From assembly GCF_000428945.1 (NCBI RefSeq), contig NZ_AUAX01000017.1, positions 1-64,000 on the forward strand: DNA of 64,000 bases, given 5' to 3'. Source of the stretch: Hamadaea tsunoensis DSM 44101. Its GTDB lineage: Bacteria; Actinomycetota; Actinomycetes; Mycobacteriales; Micromonosporaceae. A program made the position numbers and the translations under genes. Under the pieces are notes generated by a model. The model had not been told where the DNA came from, did no database searches, and saw only the letters and a program-made list of their open reading frames with translations. This document shows, piece by piece, positions 54,281 through 62,313 of this stretch. The first letter of the stretch is position 1, and each line of letters opens with the position of its first letter.

Positions 54281-55296
54281 CCGAGACCATCCAGCAGACG
54301 GACCGGCCGGTCGACCAGCCCGTCGAGGTCAGCGTCAGCGACCTCACGGTCGTCTACCGCACCGACCTCGGCGAACTGCCCGCGGTCTCGCGGGCGAGCA
54401 TCGACCTGGTACCCGGGCAGATCACGGGCCTGGTCGGCGAGTCGGGCTCGGGCAAGTCGACCCTCGCGCTGGCCATGCTCAACGCCGTGCCCTCACCCGG
54501 CCGGATCAGCTCCGGCTCCATCACCGTCACCGGGCTCGGCGACGTCACCAAGCTCGCGGGCCGCAAGCTGCGCCACGCCCGCGGCGGCACACTGGGCTAC
54601 GTCTTCCAGGCCTCGCAGAACTCGCTCAACCCGCTCAAGACCATCGGCAAGCAGCTGCTCGACCTCGGCCGCGCGCACGACGTCCGGGATCTTCGCGCCC
54701 TGGTACGCCGAGCGGCGCAGCTGATCTCCGAGGTGGGCCTCGACCCCGACCGGGTCCTGGACTCCTACCAGCACGAGCTGTCGGGCGGGATGCGCCAGCG
54801 GATCGGGATCGTGCTCGCGCTGGTGCTCAACGCCCGCGTACTCATCCTCGACGAGCCGACCACGGCGCTGGACGTGCTCTCGCAGGCGGCGGTGCTCGAC
54901 ATCGTCCGGCGGGTGCACCGCGACAGCGGCCTGACCACCCTGATCGTCACCCATGACCTGGGTGTCGTCTCGGAGATCGCCGACCGGCTCGTGGTGATGT
55001 ACGGCGGACCGAACCCCGAGGAGGGTCCCGCGACGGCCGTGCTGCACGAGCCTTCGCACCCTTACACGCGCGCGCTCATCGGCGCGATGGCCCGCATCGT
55101 CGGCGACATCTCGGCCGCCCGGGTCCTGCCGGGTCGCCCGCCGGACCTGACGACGGTGCCGCGTCAGGGCTGCGTCTTTCGGGACCGGTGCCCGCTGGCG
55201 ATGCCGGTCTGCGCCGAGGAGGAGCCCGAGCTCGTCCAGTGGACGCCCGGCCGGCGCCGCGCCTGCCATGTGGAACCGACGGGAGTGCTCTCGTGA
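54277..55296 (+). CDS. ABC-transporter ATPase (DppD/OppD type)
   Basis: 339 residues. Walker A GESGSGKST, signature LSGGMRQRIGI, Walker B LILDEPTTALD, H-loop VTHDLG, and the C-terminal peptide-transporter extension with CVFRDRCPLAMPVC. Binds ATP to drive uptake with the partner ATPase that follows. Overlaps the previous gene by ATGA and the next by GTGA. Confidence 0.95.
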   Translation: MTETIQQTDRPVDQPVEVSVSDLTVVYRTDLGELPAVSRASIDLVPGQITGLVGESGSGKSTLALAMLNAVPSPGRISSGSITVTGLGDVTKLAGRKLRHARGGTLGYVFQASQNSLNPLKTIGKQLLDLGRAHDVRDLRALVRRAAQLISEVGLDPDRVLDSYQHELSGGMRQRIGIVLALVLNARVLILDEPTTALDVLSQAAVLDIVRRVHRDSGLTTLIVTHDLGVVSEIADRLVVMYGGPNPEEGPATAVLHEPSHPYTRALIGAMARIVGDISAARVLPGRPPDLTTVPRQGCVFRDRCPLAMPVCAEEEPELVQWTPGRRRACHVEPTGVLS

Positions 55297-56303
55297 TCGA
55301 GGCCAGGAACATCACGCGTACCTACCGCAGCCACGGCGCCATCACCGGCGCGCGGGTCGTGCCCGCTCTGCGGGGGGTCAGCTTCAGCCTGCCCAAGGGC
55401 GGTGCGGTCTCGTTCATCGGCGAATCGGGCTGCGGCAAGACGACCCTGGGCAAGATCCTGACCGGCATCGAGACGTTCGACGGCGGCGAACTCGTCGTCG
55501 ACGGGGTCGAACTGTCGGGACTGTCGGCGCGGCGGCGGGCGCCGTACTTCCGGCGGATCCAGATGATCCATCAGGACCCGTACTCCGCGCTCAACCCGAC
55601 CCGCACCATCGAGCAGACGCTGGAGGACCCGCTGCGGATGCGCGCCCGCGAGACCGGCGGCGACCGCAAAGCCGTTGAGGCCAGAGCGGCCGAGCTGCTG
55701 GAACTCGTCGGCCTGTCGCCGGAGGGGGTCCTCGGCAAGTACCCGCACCAGCTCTCCGGCGGCCAGCGCCAGCGGGTGGTCATCGCCCGGGCGCTCACCG
55801 TCGACCCCGAGGTGCTCATCGCCGACGAGGCCGTGTCGATGATCGACGTGTCGATGCGGCTGGGCATCCTGAGCCTGCTGCGCGATCTGCGTACGCGGCT
55901 GGGCATCTCGCTCGTGTTCATCACCCACGACGTCGCGACCGCCCGGTACATCGGCGAGGACGGCGAGCTGCACGTGATCTACCGCGGCTCGGTGATCGAG
56001 TCGGGGCCGACGGACACGATCATCCAGACGCCGGTGCATCCCTACACCCAGTGTCTGCTGTCGGCCATCCCGATCATGCGCGGGCTGGAACTGCCCGGCC
56101 CGCAGCGGCTGGTGCCGATCGGCTCGCTGGACGAGCGTACCGAGGACACCGGCTGCCTCTTCGCGCCGCGGTGTCCTTTCGCGACGGACGAATGCGAGGT
56201 CGCGCAGCCCGCGCTGACGCCGTGGGATCCCACGCACCAGCACGCCTGCCTGCACGCCGAACCCCGGCAGGTCGCCGCGATGGAGATCGCCCTGAGTCAG
56301 TGA
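55293..56303 (+). CDS. ABC-transporter ATPase (DppF/OppF type)
   Basis: 336 residues from the GTG at 55293 (overlap GTGA with the previous stop). Walker A GESGCGKTT, signature LSGGQRQRVVI, Walker B VLIADEAVSMID, where the usual D-E-P reads D-E-A, and a C-terminal CLFAPRCPFATDEC motif. Final gene of the operon; its last 7 bases overlap the convergent MurR/RpiR copy 2. Confidence 0.94.
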   Translation: MIEARNITRTYRSHGAITGARVVPALRGVSFSLPKGGAVSFIGESGCGKTTLGKILTGIETFDGGELVVDGVELSGLSARRRAPYFRRIQMIHQDPYSALNPTRTIEQTLEDPLRMRARETGGDRKAVEARAAELLELVGLSPEGVLGKYPHQLSGGQRQRVVIARALTVDPEVLIADEAVSMIDVSMRLGILSLLRDLRTRLGISLVFITHDVATARYIGEDGELHVIYRGSVIESGPTDTIIQTPVHPYTQCLLSAIPIMRGLELPGPQRLVPIGSLDERTEDTGCLFAPRCPFATDECEVAQPALTPWDPTHQHACLHAEPRQVAAMEIALSQ

Positions 56304-57169
56304 CCGTAGCGACGCGTACGCACGGCGGCGTACGTGTTCTCCAGAGCCTGCATGGAACGGGCGTGGGAACGCTGCGCCACCGCGACGAACAGGCAGTCCA
56401 CGACGGCGAGCTGCGCGATGCGGCTCGCCGTCGCGCCGGAGCGGAACGTCGTCTCGCGGGCGGCGGTGGTGAGGACCAGGTCGGCGTGCTCGGTCAGCGG
56501 TGACGTGCCGAAATTGGTGATCGCCACCGTCGTGGCGCCGCGCTCGTGCGCCGTCCGCAGCGCGTCGGCCGTGTCGATGGTGGTGCCGCTGTGGGAGATC
56601 GCGATCGCGACGTCGCGGCGCCCGAGCAGGGCCGCCGAGGTGAGCGCCGCGTGCGGATCGGGCCAGACGAAGGCGATCCGCCCGATGCGGTGCAGCTTCT
56701 GGTGCAGATCCTGGCCCACGAACGCGCTCGCGCCGATGCCGTAGATGTCGATGCGGCCGGCGGCGGCCAGCGCGTCGGTGGCCCGCCGCAACGACTCCAG
56801 GTCCAGCGTGGCCGCCGTGTCCTCGACCGCGCGGGCGTCGCTGTACGCGATCTTGCGCACGATGTCGTCGAGGGAGTCGGTCGCGCTGATGTCGCCGGAC
56901 AGCTGCGTACCCAGGCCGTGCCGGGCCTCCTCACGGCCGGCCGACCGCGCGAGCGCCAACCGCAGCTCCGGGAACCGGGAAAGGCCCACCGACCGGCACA
57001 ACCGCATCACCGTCGTCTCCGACGTCTGGCACTGCCGGGCGAGCACGCTGATCGACATCTCGGCCGTCCCCGCGGAGTCGGCGAGCAGCGCGTCGGCCAC
57101 CCGCCGCTCGGCCGGGCGCAACGTCGGCAGCGCCGCTCTCAGGCGTACGCGAATGTCCATCTCAGCCAC
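56297..57169 (-). CDS. MurR/RpiR-family regulator, copy 2
   Basis: 290 residues, with the same HTH_6 plus SIS layout as copy 1 (LPTLRPAERRVADALL, QTSETTVMRLCRSVGLSRFPEL; SIS blocks IDIYGIGASAFVG and ISHSGTTIDT). Copies 1 and 2 share long identical stretches such as ALTSA.LL and RETTFRSGA-ASRIA, so they come from one duplication. It begins inside the serine hydrolase stop (8-base overlap), and so forms an operon with it. Confidence 0.92.
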   Translation of the reverse strand: MAEMDIRVRLRAALPTLRPAERRVADALLADSAGTAEMSISVLARQCQTSETTVMRLCRSVGLSRFPELRLALARSAGREEARHGLGTQLSGDISATDSLDDIVRKIAYSDARAVEDTAATLDLESLRRATDALAAAGRIDIYGIGASAFVGQDLHQKLHRIGRIAFVWPDPHAALTSAALLGRRDVAIAISHSGTTIDTADALRTAHERGATTVAITNFGTSPLTEHADLVLTTAARETTFRSGATASRIAQLAVVDCLFVAVAQRSHARSMQALENTYAAVRTRRYGH

Positions 57170-58229
57170 CCGCGGCCAGGTGGGCGACGGCCTGGCGGAG
57201 ATCGGCGACGGTGGACCAGTCGCGGCTGGGGTGCACCCGGTTGGTCAGCAGCACCACCACGAGGCCGCGGCCGGGGTCGACGACGAGTGACGTGCCCGTG
57301 AACCCGGTGTGCCCGTACGCGCCCGACCGTGCCAGCATGCCCATGCTCTGCGGATCGGCGATGCGGACGCCCAGCCCGTGCCGGTAACCGGGATCGAGCT
57401 CGGGCCGCAGCTGATCCCGGGTCATCTCGGCGACGGTGCCTTTCCGCAGGATCGGCGACCCGCCGGAGCGCAGCATCTCGCCGAACCGCGCCAGATCCGT
57501 GGCGGTGCCGAAGATGCCGGCGTTGCCCGCCGTGCCACCCAGCGACCACGAGCTCTCGTCGTGGACGCTGCCGTGCACCAGGCCCCGGTCCGGCTGGAGT
57601 TCCGTGGCCGCGGTCCGGGCGACCAGCGGCGCGGCCGGGCGGAACCCGGTGTCGGCGAGGCCGAGCGGCCGGCAGATCCGCTCGGCGACCAGCTCCGGCA
57701 GCGTCTGCCCGGTGACCTGCTCGGCCAGGAACCCCGCGAGCATGAACCCGACGCAGGAGTACTCGAACGCTGTGCCGGGCGCGTGCCGCAACGGCGCGTT
57801 CAGGACCGCTGCGACGCGGGCGTCGCGGTCCGGCCAATCAGTGGCCAGCGGGAGCACGGCCGGCAGCCCGGAGGTGTGGCTGAGCAGGTGGCGCAGGGTC
57901 ACCTGACGACGCTGTCCATCCTGAAAGGACGCCAGCCATCCCGCGACCGGCTCGTCCAGCCCGAGGACGCCCTGCTCGACCAGCGTCAGCATCACCACGG
58001 CGGTGAACATCTTCGTGATGGAGGCGAAGTCGAAGACGGTGGACTCGTCGGCGTCGACGGCCAGGTGCGCCGGGGCGGGCGTACCGGCGGTGTCGGCGAA
58101 GCGGCCGAGCTGCCCGACCGCCGCCGCGTGCGTACGCGTCCCGTAGCGCTGGATCACGGCCACGGCGGCGCTGTAGCGCGGCGGCTGCGCGTACGCCCCG
58201 TCGGCCAGCAGCTGAGCGAGTGCGGGCAT
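57162..58229 (-). CDS. Serine hydrolase, beta-lactamase/penicillin-binding-protein fold
   Basis: 355 residues from the ATG at 58229 (a longer TTG start at 58286 would run through the probable operator). Ser70-I-T-K73 is the catalytic SxxK, Tyr157-Ser-Cys the second motif, and HTGFTG the third region. Class C/AmpH-like members hydrolyse peptidoglycan peptides or esters. Here it probably trims muropeptides; no secretion signal is obvious, so it acts in the cytosol or is anchored by means not seen. Confidence 0.88.
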   Translation of the reverse strand: MPALAQLLADGAYAQPPRYSAAVAVIQRYGTRTHAAAVGQLGRFADTAGTPAPAHLAVDADESTVFDFASITKMFTAVVMLTLVEQGVLGLDEPVAGWLASFQDGQRRQVTLRHLLSHTSGLPAVLPLATDWPDRDARVAAVLNAPLRHAPGTAFEYSCVGFMLAGFLAEQVTGQTLPELVAERICRPLGLADTGFRPAAPLVARTAATELQPDRGLVHGSVHDESSWSLGGTAGNAGIFGTATDLARFGEMLRSGGSPILRKGTVAEMTRDQLRPELDPGYRHGLGVRIADPQSMGMLARSGAYGHTGFTGTSLVVDPGRGLVVVLLTNRVHPSRDWSTVADLRQAVAHLAAGG

Positions 58230-58265
58230 GGCGGCGACGTTAGCAGCCGTGGCAATATCTGTCAC

Positions 58266-58290
58266 GATCTTGCGAATGGGCGTCAAGATC
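58266..58290. promoter_or_regulatory. Operator between the serine hydrolase and anmK
   Basis: GATCTTG-N11-CAAGATC, a perfect 7-bp dyad with 11-bp spacer, flanked by near-symmetric GTCA/TGAC. It lies in the 89-bp divergent region between the serine hydrolase start (58229) and anmK start (58319). The nearby MurR/RpiR gene at 56297-57169 is the likely binder. Confidence 0.6.
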
Positions 58291-58318
58291 TGACCTCACC
58301 CTTCGGAGGGCGATCGGC

Positions 58319-59557
58319 ATGCGCGTGCTGGGCATGATCTCGGGGACCTCGCACGACGGCATCGACGTGGCGGTCGTGGACTTCCGCCTCGAAGACGGCG
58401 TCCTGCGCGGCGTCATCGAGCACACCGGCAGCACCCCGTACGCACCGGCGCTGCGCGAGCGGCTCGTGCGCATGCTGCCGCCGGCGCGGTTCGACATGGC
58501 CGACGTGTGCGCGCTGGACACTCTCATCGGGCAGGCCTTCGCCGAAGCGGCGGCGGCCGCGGTCGGCGATGCCGGCGGGGCGGATCTCGTCTGCTCCCAC
58601 GGGCAGACCGTCTTCCACTGGGTCGACGGCGGGCAGGTGCTGGGCACCCTCCAACTGGGACAGCCGGCCTGGATCGCCGAGCGTACGGGACTGCCGGTCG
58701 TCGCCGATGTGCGTACGCGTGACGTGGCGGCCGGCGGCCAGGGCGCCCCGCTCGTGGCCATGATGGACGCGCTGCTGCTCGCCGGTCGGCCCGGCCGGCC
58801 CGCCGCGCTGAACCTGGGCGGCATAGCCAACCTGACCGTGCCGCTGCCGGCCGGCGCGCTCGCGTTCGACACCGGCCCCGCGAACGCGCTCATCGACGCG
58901 GCGGCGGTCCGGGCGACCGGCGGCCGGCTGGCCTACGACGAGGGCGGGCGGCTGGCCGCCGCCGGCCGCGTGGACGAGACGCTGCTGGCCCGCCTGCTGG
59001 CCGAGCCGTACTTCGACCTGGCGCCGCCCAAGACCACCGGCAAGGAACTGTTCAACGCGGCGTACCTCGACCAGGCCCTCGCGGCCGGGCCGGAACCCGC
59101 CCATGAGGACGTCGTCGCCACCGTCACCGCGCTGACCGCCCGGACCGTGGCGGCCCAGGTCCACCGGCACGGCGTCGACGAGGTGATCGCCGCGGGCGGC
59201 GGCTGCGCCAACCCCGCGCTCATGGCCCTCCTGCGGCAGGAACTCCGCGGTGTACGCCTGAGCACCAGCGACGCGCTCGGCGTACCGGCCGACGCCAAGG
59301 AGGCGATCGCGTTCGCGATGCTCGGCTGGCAGACCGCGCACGGGCTGCCGACGAACGTGCCGAGCGCCACCGGGGCGGCCGGCGGCCGGATCCTCGGCGC
59401 GATCGTGCCCGGCACGGGACCGTTACGGCTGCCCGAACCGCTGCCCGAACCGCTGCGTACGCCACCGACGGCGCTGCGACTCGAACAGCCGGTGAGGCGC
59501 CCTGCCGAAACCGGGGAATCGGAAGGCGGCTCACCGGCTGCGTACCCGAGGGTGTGA
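58319..59557 (+). CDS. anmK: Anhydro-N-acetylmuramic acid kinase
   Basis: 412 residues. AnmK adds phosphate and water to 1,6-anhydro-MurNAc, giving MurNAc-6-phosphate, the substrate of MurQ. Blocks [12 protein letters not shown] (usual SGTSLDG, here His for Leu), [56 protein letters not shown] and [10 protein letters not shown] are those of the family. The C-terminal tail (after about residue 375) is a Pro/Glu-rich extension. Divergent from the serine hydrolase. Confidence 0.95.
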   Translation: MRVLGMISGTSHDGIDVAVVDFRLEDGVLRGVIEHTGSTPYAPALRERLVRMLPPARFDMADVCALDTLIGQAFAEAAAAAVGDAGGADLVCSHGQTVFHWVDGGQVLGTLQLGQPAWIAERTGLPVVADVRTRDVAAGGQGAPLVAMMDALLLAGRPGRPAALNLGGIANLTVPLPAGALAFDTGPANALIDAAAVRATGGRLAYDEGGRLAAAGRVDETLLARLLAEPYFDLAPPKTTGKELFNAAYLDQALAAGPEPAHEDVVATVTALTARTVAAQVHRHGVDEVIAAGGGCANPALMALLRQELRGVRLSTSDALGVPADAKEAIAFAMLGWQTAHGLPTNVPSATGAAGGRILGAIVPGTGPLRLPEPLPEPLRTPPTALRLEQPVRRPAETGESEGGSPAAYPRV

Positions 59558-59581
59558 GCCCGTGCCGGGCAGGTCGGCGGA

Positions 59582-60802
59582 TCAGTCTTCGAGAGCCTGG
59601 TAGACCGTGGTCCAGAAGTCGTGCATGGCCCTGATCCCGTCCGGCACGGACGCCCCGACCTGGGTGAGCAGGATCCCGGTGATGCCCGTGGCCGGGTCGG
59701 CGTAGGTCGAGGTGCCGCTGCCGCCGTCCCAGCCGAACTGGCCGACGGACGCGTAGTCGCCGCGGTAGGTGCGCACGGCCATGCCGAAGCCCCAGCCGCC
59801 GTGCTGGCCCTGGCCGAACGAGATGTGGACGTTGTCGCGCGCCAGCTTCTCCCGCGCGGCCAGCTGCTCGGGCGTGAGCTGGTTGGAGGTCATCAGCTCG
59901 ACGGCCGGCCGGGACAGGATGCGCTCCGAGCCGTGCTTGCCGTGGTTGAGCAGCATCCGGAAGTACGCGTGGTAGTCGTCCGCCGTGGACACCAGGCCAC
60001 CGCCGCCGCCCTGGAACGCCGGGGGCTGGCTGTGACGGCCGCCCTCGGCCGGGTCCCACACGTGGAACTCGCCGGTCTGCGGGTCGGGCGCGTACAGCGG
60101 GGGCAGCCGGTCGATCTTGTCAGCGGGCACGTCGAATCCGGTGTCCTTCATCCCCAGCGGGTCGAAGATCCGCTCACGGAGGAAGGCCTCGAACGTCTGG
60201 CCGCTCACCCGCGCGACGAGTACGCCGAGCAGGTCGTTGCTGAGCTGGTACTGCCACTCCTCACCGGGCTGGCGCATCAGCGGCAGCGTGCCCAGCCGGC
60301 GCATCCACTCGTCCGGCTCGGGCATCGGCGTCGGCAGGTTCGGGGTGAGCCCCTGCTCGAAGATCGCGTTCATGATCGGGGCACCCAGCGCGGTCATGTC
60401 CATGCCGAGACCGAACGTGGAGGTCAGCACGTCGCGTACGGTGATCGGCCGCCGGGCCGGCACGGTGTCGTCGAGCGGGCCGTCGATACGGCGCAGCACC
60501 TGGCGGTCGGCCAGTTCCGGCAGCCACTCCTGGACCAGGTCGTCCAGGCGCAGCCGGCACTCGTCCAGCAGCACCATGGCCGCGGCGACCGAGACCGGCT
60601 TGGACGTCGACGCCATCCGGAAGATCGTGTCCCGGCTCATCGCCGGTCCGCCGTCGTGGCGCATCGTGCCGATCGTCTCGACGTGCGTCGTCTCACCCCG
60701 GCTGACCAGCGCGACGAGGCCGGGAATCCGTCCCGATTCCACGTGCCGGTTCAGTACGTCGTGCAGCCGCCGAAGCCCCGCCGCTGTGAAATCCTGTCCC
60801 AT
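59582..60802 (-). CDS. Serine hydrolase, beta-lactamase family (AmpC-like class)
   Basis: 406 residues. Ser65-T-S-K68 is the SxxK, WQYQLSNDLLG carries the YxN-like motif, and the third motif region reads FGQGQHGGWGFG and FGWDGGSGTST. Such actinobacterial proteins are annotated beta-lactamase or esterase; substrate not set. No signal peptide. It lies 25 bp past the anmK stop on the other strand, convergent, and a dyad sits upstream of its own start (60892-60906). Confidence 0.9.
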   Translation of the reverse strand: MGQDFTAAGLRRLHDVLNRHVESGRIPGLVALVSRGETTHVETIGTMRHDGGPAMSRDTIFRMASTSKPVSVAAAMVLLDECRLRLDDLVQEWLPELADRQVLRRIDGPLDDTVPARRPITVRDVLTSTFGLGMDMTALGAPIMNAIFEQGLTPNLPTPMPEPDEWMRRLGTLPLMRQPGEEWQYQLSNDLLGVLVARVSGQTFEAFLRERIFDPLGMKDTGFDVPADKIDRLPPLYAPDPQTGEFHVWDPAEGGRHSQPPAFQGGGGGLVSTADDYHAYFRMLLNHGKHGSERILSRPAVELMTSNQLTPEQLAAREKLARDNVHISFGQGQHGGWGFGMAVRTYRGDYASVGQFGWDGGSGTSTYADPATGITGILLTQVGASVPDGIRAMHDFWTTVYQALED

Positions 60803-60891
60803 GGTGCACCTCTCCGTACCGCTGATGTTCTCGGTCCTCCACCTTTCGGCAGCGGACTCCGATGATCAACGACGGAATCGGGAAGGGTGCG

Positions 60892-60906
60892 ATTAGTGAT
60901 GCTAAT
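60892..60906. promoter_or_regulatory. ATTAG/CTAAT dyad upstream of the serine hydrolase
   Basis: ATTAG-TGATG-CTAAT, an AT-rich inverted repeat 90 bp upstream of the hydrolase start (minus) and 40 bp past the end of the ComB-like gene. Could be an operator of a MarR- or TetR-type protein; no candidate in the neighbourhood. Confidence 0.35.
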
Positions 60907-60945
60907 GAAAACTGCGGCTTATGCGCAGTCGGGACGGCCCGCCGT

Positions 60946-61611
60946 TCAGCACTCCACCCGGGTGAGGACGACATGGTTGTCGCGTACCTCGCCGACCATG
61001 GCGAACGCGGACCGGTCGACATCGCGGCAGAAGCCGAGATCCCGGGACAGGTCCACACGTTCGGACACGGGCATTCGATCATAGGCACGGGCGTGCTCCG
61101 CGGCGCCGTCCATGATGCCCTCGATCAGATCCGCCCGTCCCGGCGACGCCCCGTCCAGCAGCGCGTCGAGATACCGCGCACAGGCCCAGTCCTCGGCGGT
61201 CCGTCCCGTGCAGATGAGCGTACGCGGAACGTCCGCATGGTTGCGCCCGATCCATCGGGCGGTGGCGCCGACGTTGCGCGCCGACACCGCGAGCAGCGCC
61301 CGCGGGTCCGGACACCGGGCGAGTCCCCGCGTGCCGTTCGAGGTCGCCTGGATCAACCGCCGACCGTCCAGGCGTACGGTCGACAGCTCGGCCGGCGAGT
61401 TCCCGAAGTCGAAGTCCGCGGGTTGGAGCCCGTTGGTCTCGCCCACCAGAAGGCGATCCGGGTGCAGCCGCCGCAGATCCCGGCCGGCCTCGACCGACGG
61501 CGCGCAGGCGATCTCCGCCACCCCGCGCTCGAAGGCGACCGCCGCCGTCGTGAAGGCACGTATGACATCGATGACGACGACGACTTCGCCGGCGGGGACG
61601 TCGGCTTCCAT
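60946..61611 (-). CDS. 2-phosphosulfolactate phosphatase (ComB-like)
   Basis: 221 residues from the ATG at 61611; a GTG at 61626 is an alternative start. Motifs: VVVIDVIRAFTTAAVAFERGVAEI at the N-terminus, then ETNGLQP...FDFGNSPAEL, QATSNGTRGL, and AARWIGRNHADVPRTLICTG-like blocks, which fit ComB. ComB in methanogens acts in coenzyme M biosynthesis; in actinomycetes it is of uncertain role. Isolated gene. Confidence 0.82.
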   Translation of the reverse strand: MEADVPAGEVVVVIDVIRAFTTAAVAFERGVAEIACAPSVEAGRDLRRLHPDRLLVGETNGLQPADFDFGNSPAELSTVRLDGRRLIQATSNGTRGLARCPDPRALLAVSARNVGATARWIGRNHADVPRTLICTGRTAEDWACARYLDALLDGASPGRADLIEGIMDGAAEHARAYDRMPVSERVDLSRDLGFCRDVDRSAFAMVGEVRDNHVVLTRVEC

Positions 61612-61762
61612 TCCTACGATCGACACGACACCAGATCGTCGGCCGCAGAGGTTCGCTCCGCAAGGAGATTCCCGCGCTGTCAAGGTGGGTTGGGCTGCGC
61701 TGAAACACCATGAGTGGACGGTGCCGGCCTCGGCCGACTGACCGGGCCGGCGACTCACACCG

Positions 61763-62290
61763 TCAGCAGTTGCGGATCGACCAGACCGGATCCCAGCCGG
61801 GGGCGTACTGGCGTCGGACGAGGTTCGGGTAGTCGGGGGAGAACGTCAGCAGCGTGTTGCCGAACTGGCCGTAGAAGTACGACGTCGCGTTGCCGGTCTG
61901 GTCGTCCTCGTAGTACGCCTGGTGTACCAGTTCGAGAGGTAGTACCGGGCGCAGGCGACCAGGTCGAAGTCTTCCCACGACGAGGTGGTGGGGTCCCACA
62001 CCAGGACGCAGAGGGTTCCGGCCGAGCACCAGCAGGGATCGCCCGGCTGCGCGTGGTAACTCCACCACGGCGTCGGTGAGATACCCGGAGCGACGGCTGC
62101 CAACCGGAGCGTGTCCGCCCCGATCGGTGCCGGCGGGAAGACGGAGGGAGTTCGGCCGGGCGGCTTCGGCCTCACCGCGGCTGACCCGGCGGCGGTGGCT
62201 GCGGCCCGGTCCGCTTGCGTGGGAGCGGCGCCGGCCGCGGCCGGTTCCGCCAGCGCGAGCGCACCGGGGGACCAGGCTGGTCAGAACCGC
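61763..62290 (-). pseudogene. Decayed gene for a small secreted protein (two frameshifts)
   Basis: Reading the minus strand, frame A gives a signal-like segment followed by DTLRLAAVAPGISPTPWWSYH, CWCSAGTLCVLVWDPTT and DFDLVACARYYLSNW up to about 61932, and then frame B continues VHQAYYEDDQTGNATSYFYGQFGN to the stop SIRNC at 61763. A one-base deletion around 61925-61935 would join them. A second shift near 62270 separates the signal region (LTPAAVLTSL) from ALALAEPAAAG. Probably an inactive copy of a secreted protein of unknown family. Confidence 0.6.
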
Positions 62291-62313
62291 GGCCGGAGTC
62301 AAGAATCCGTGCG

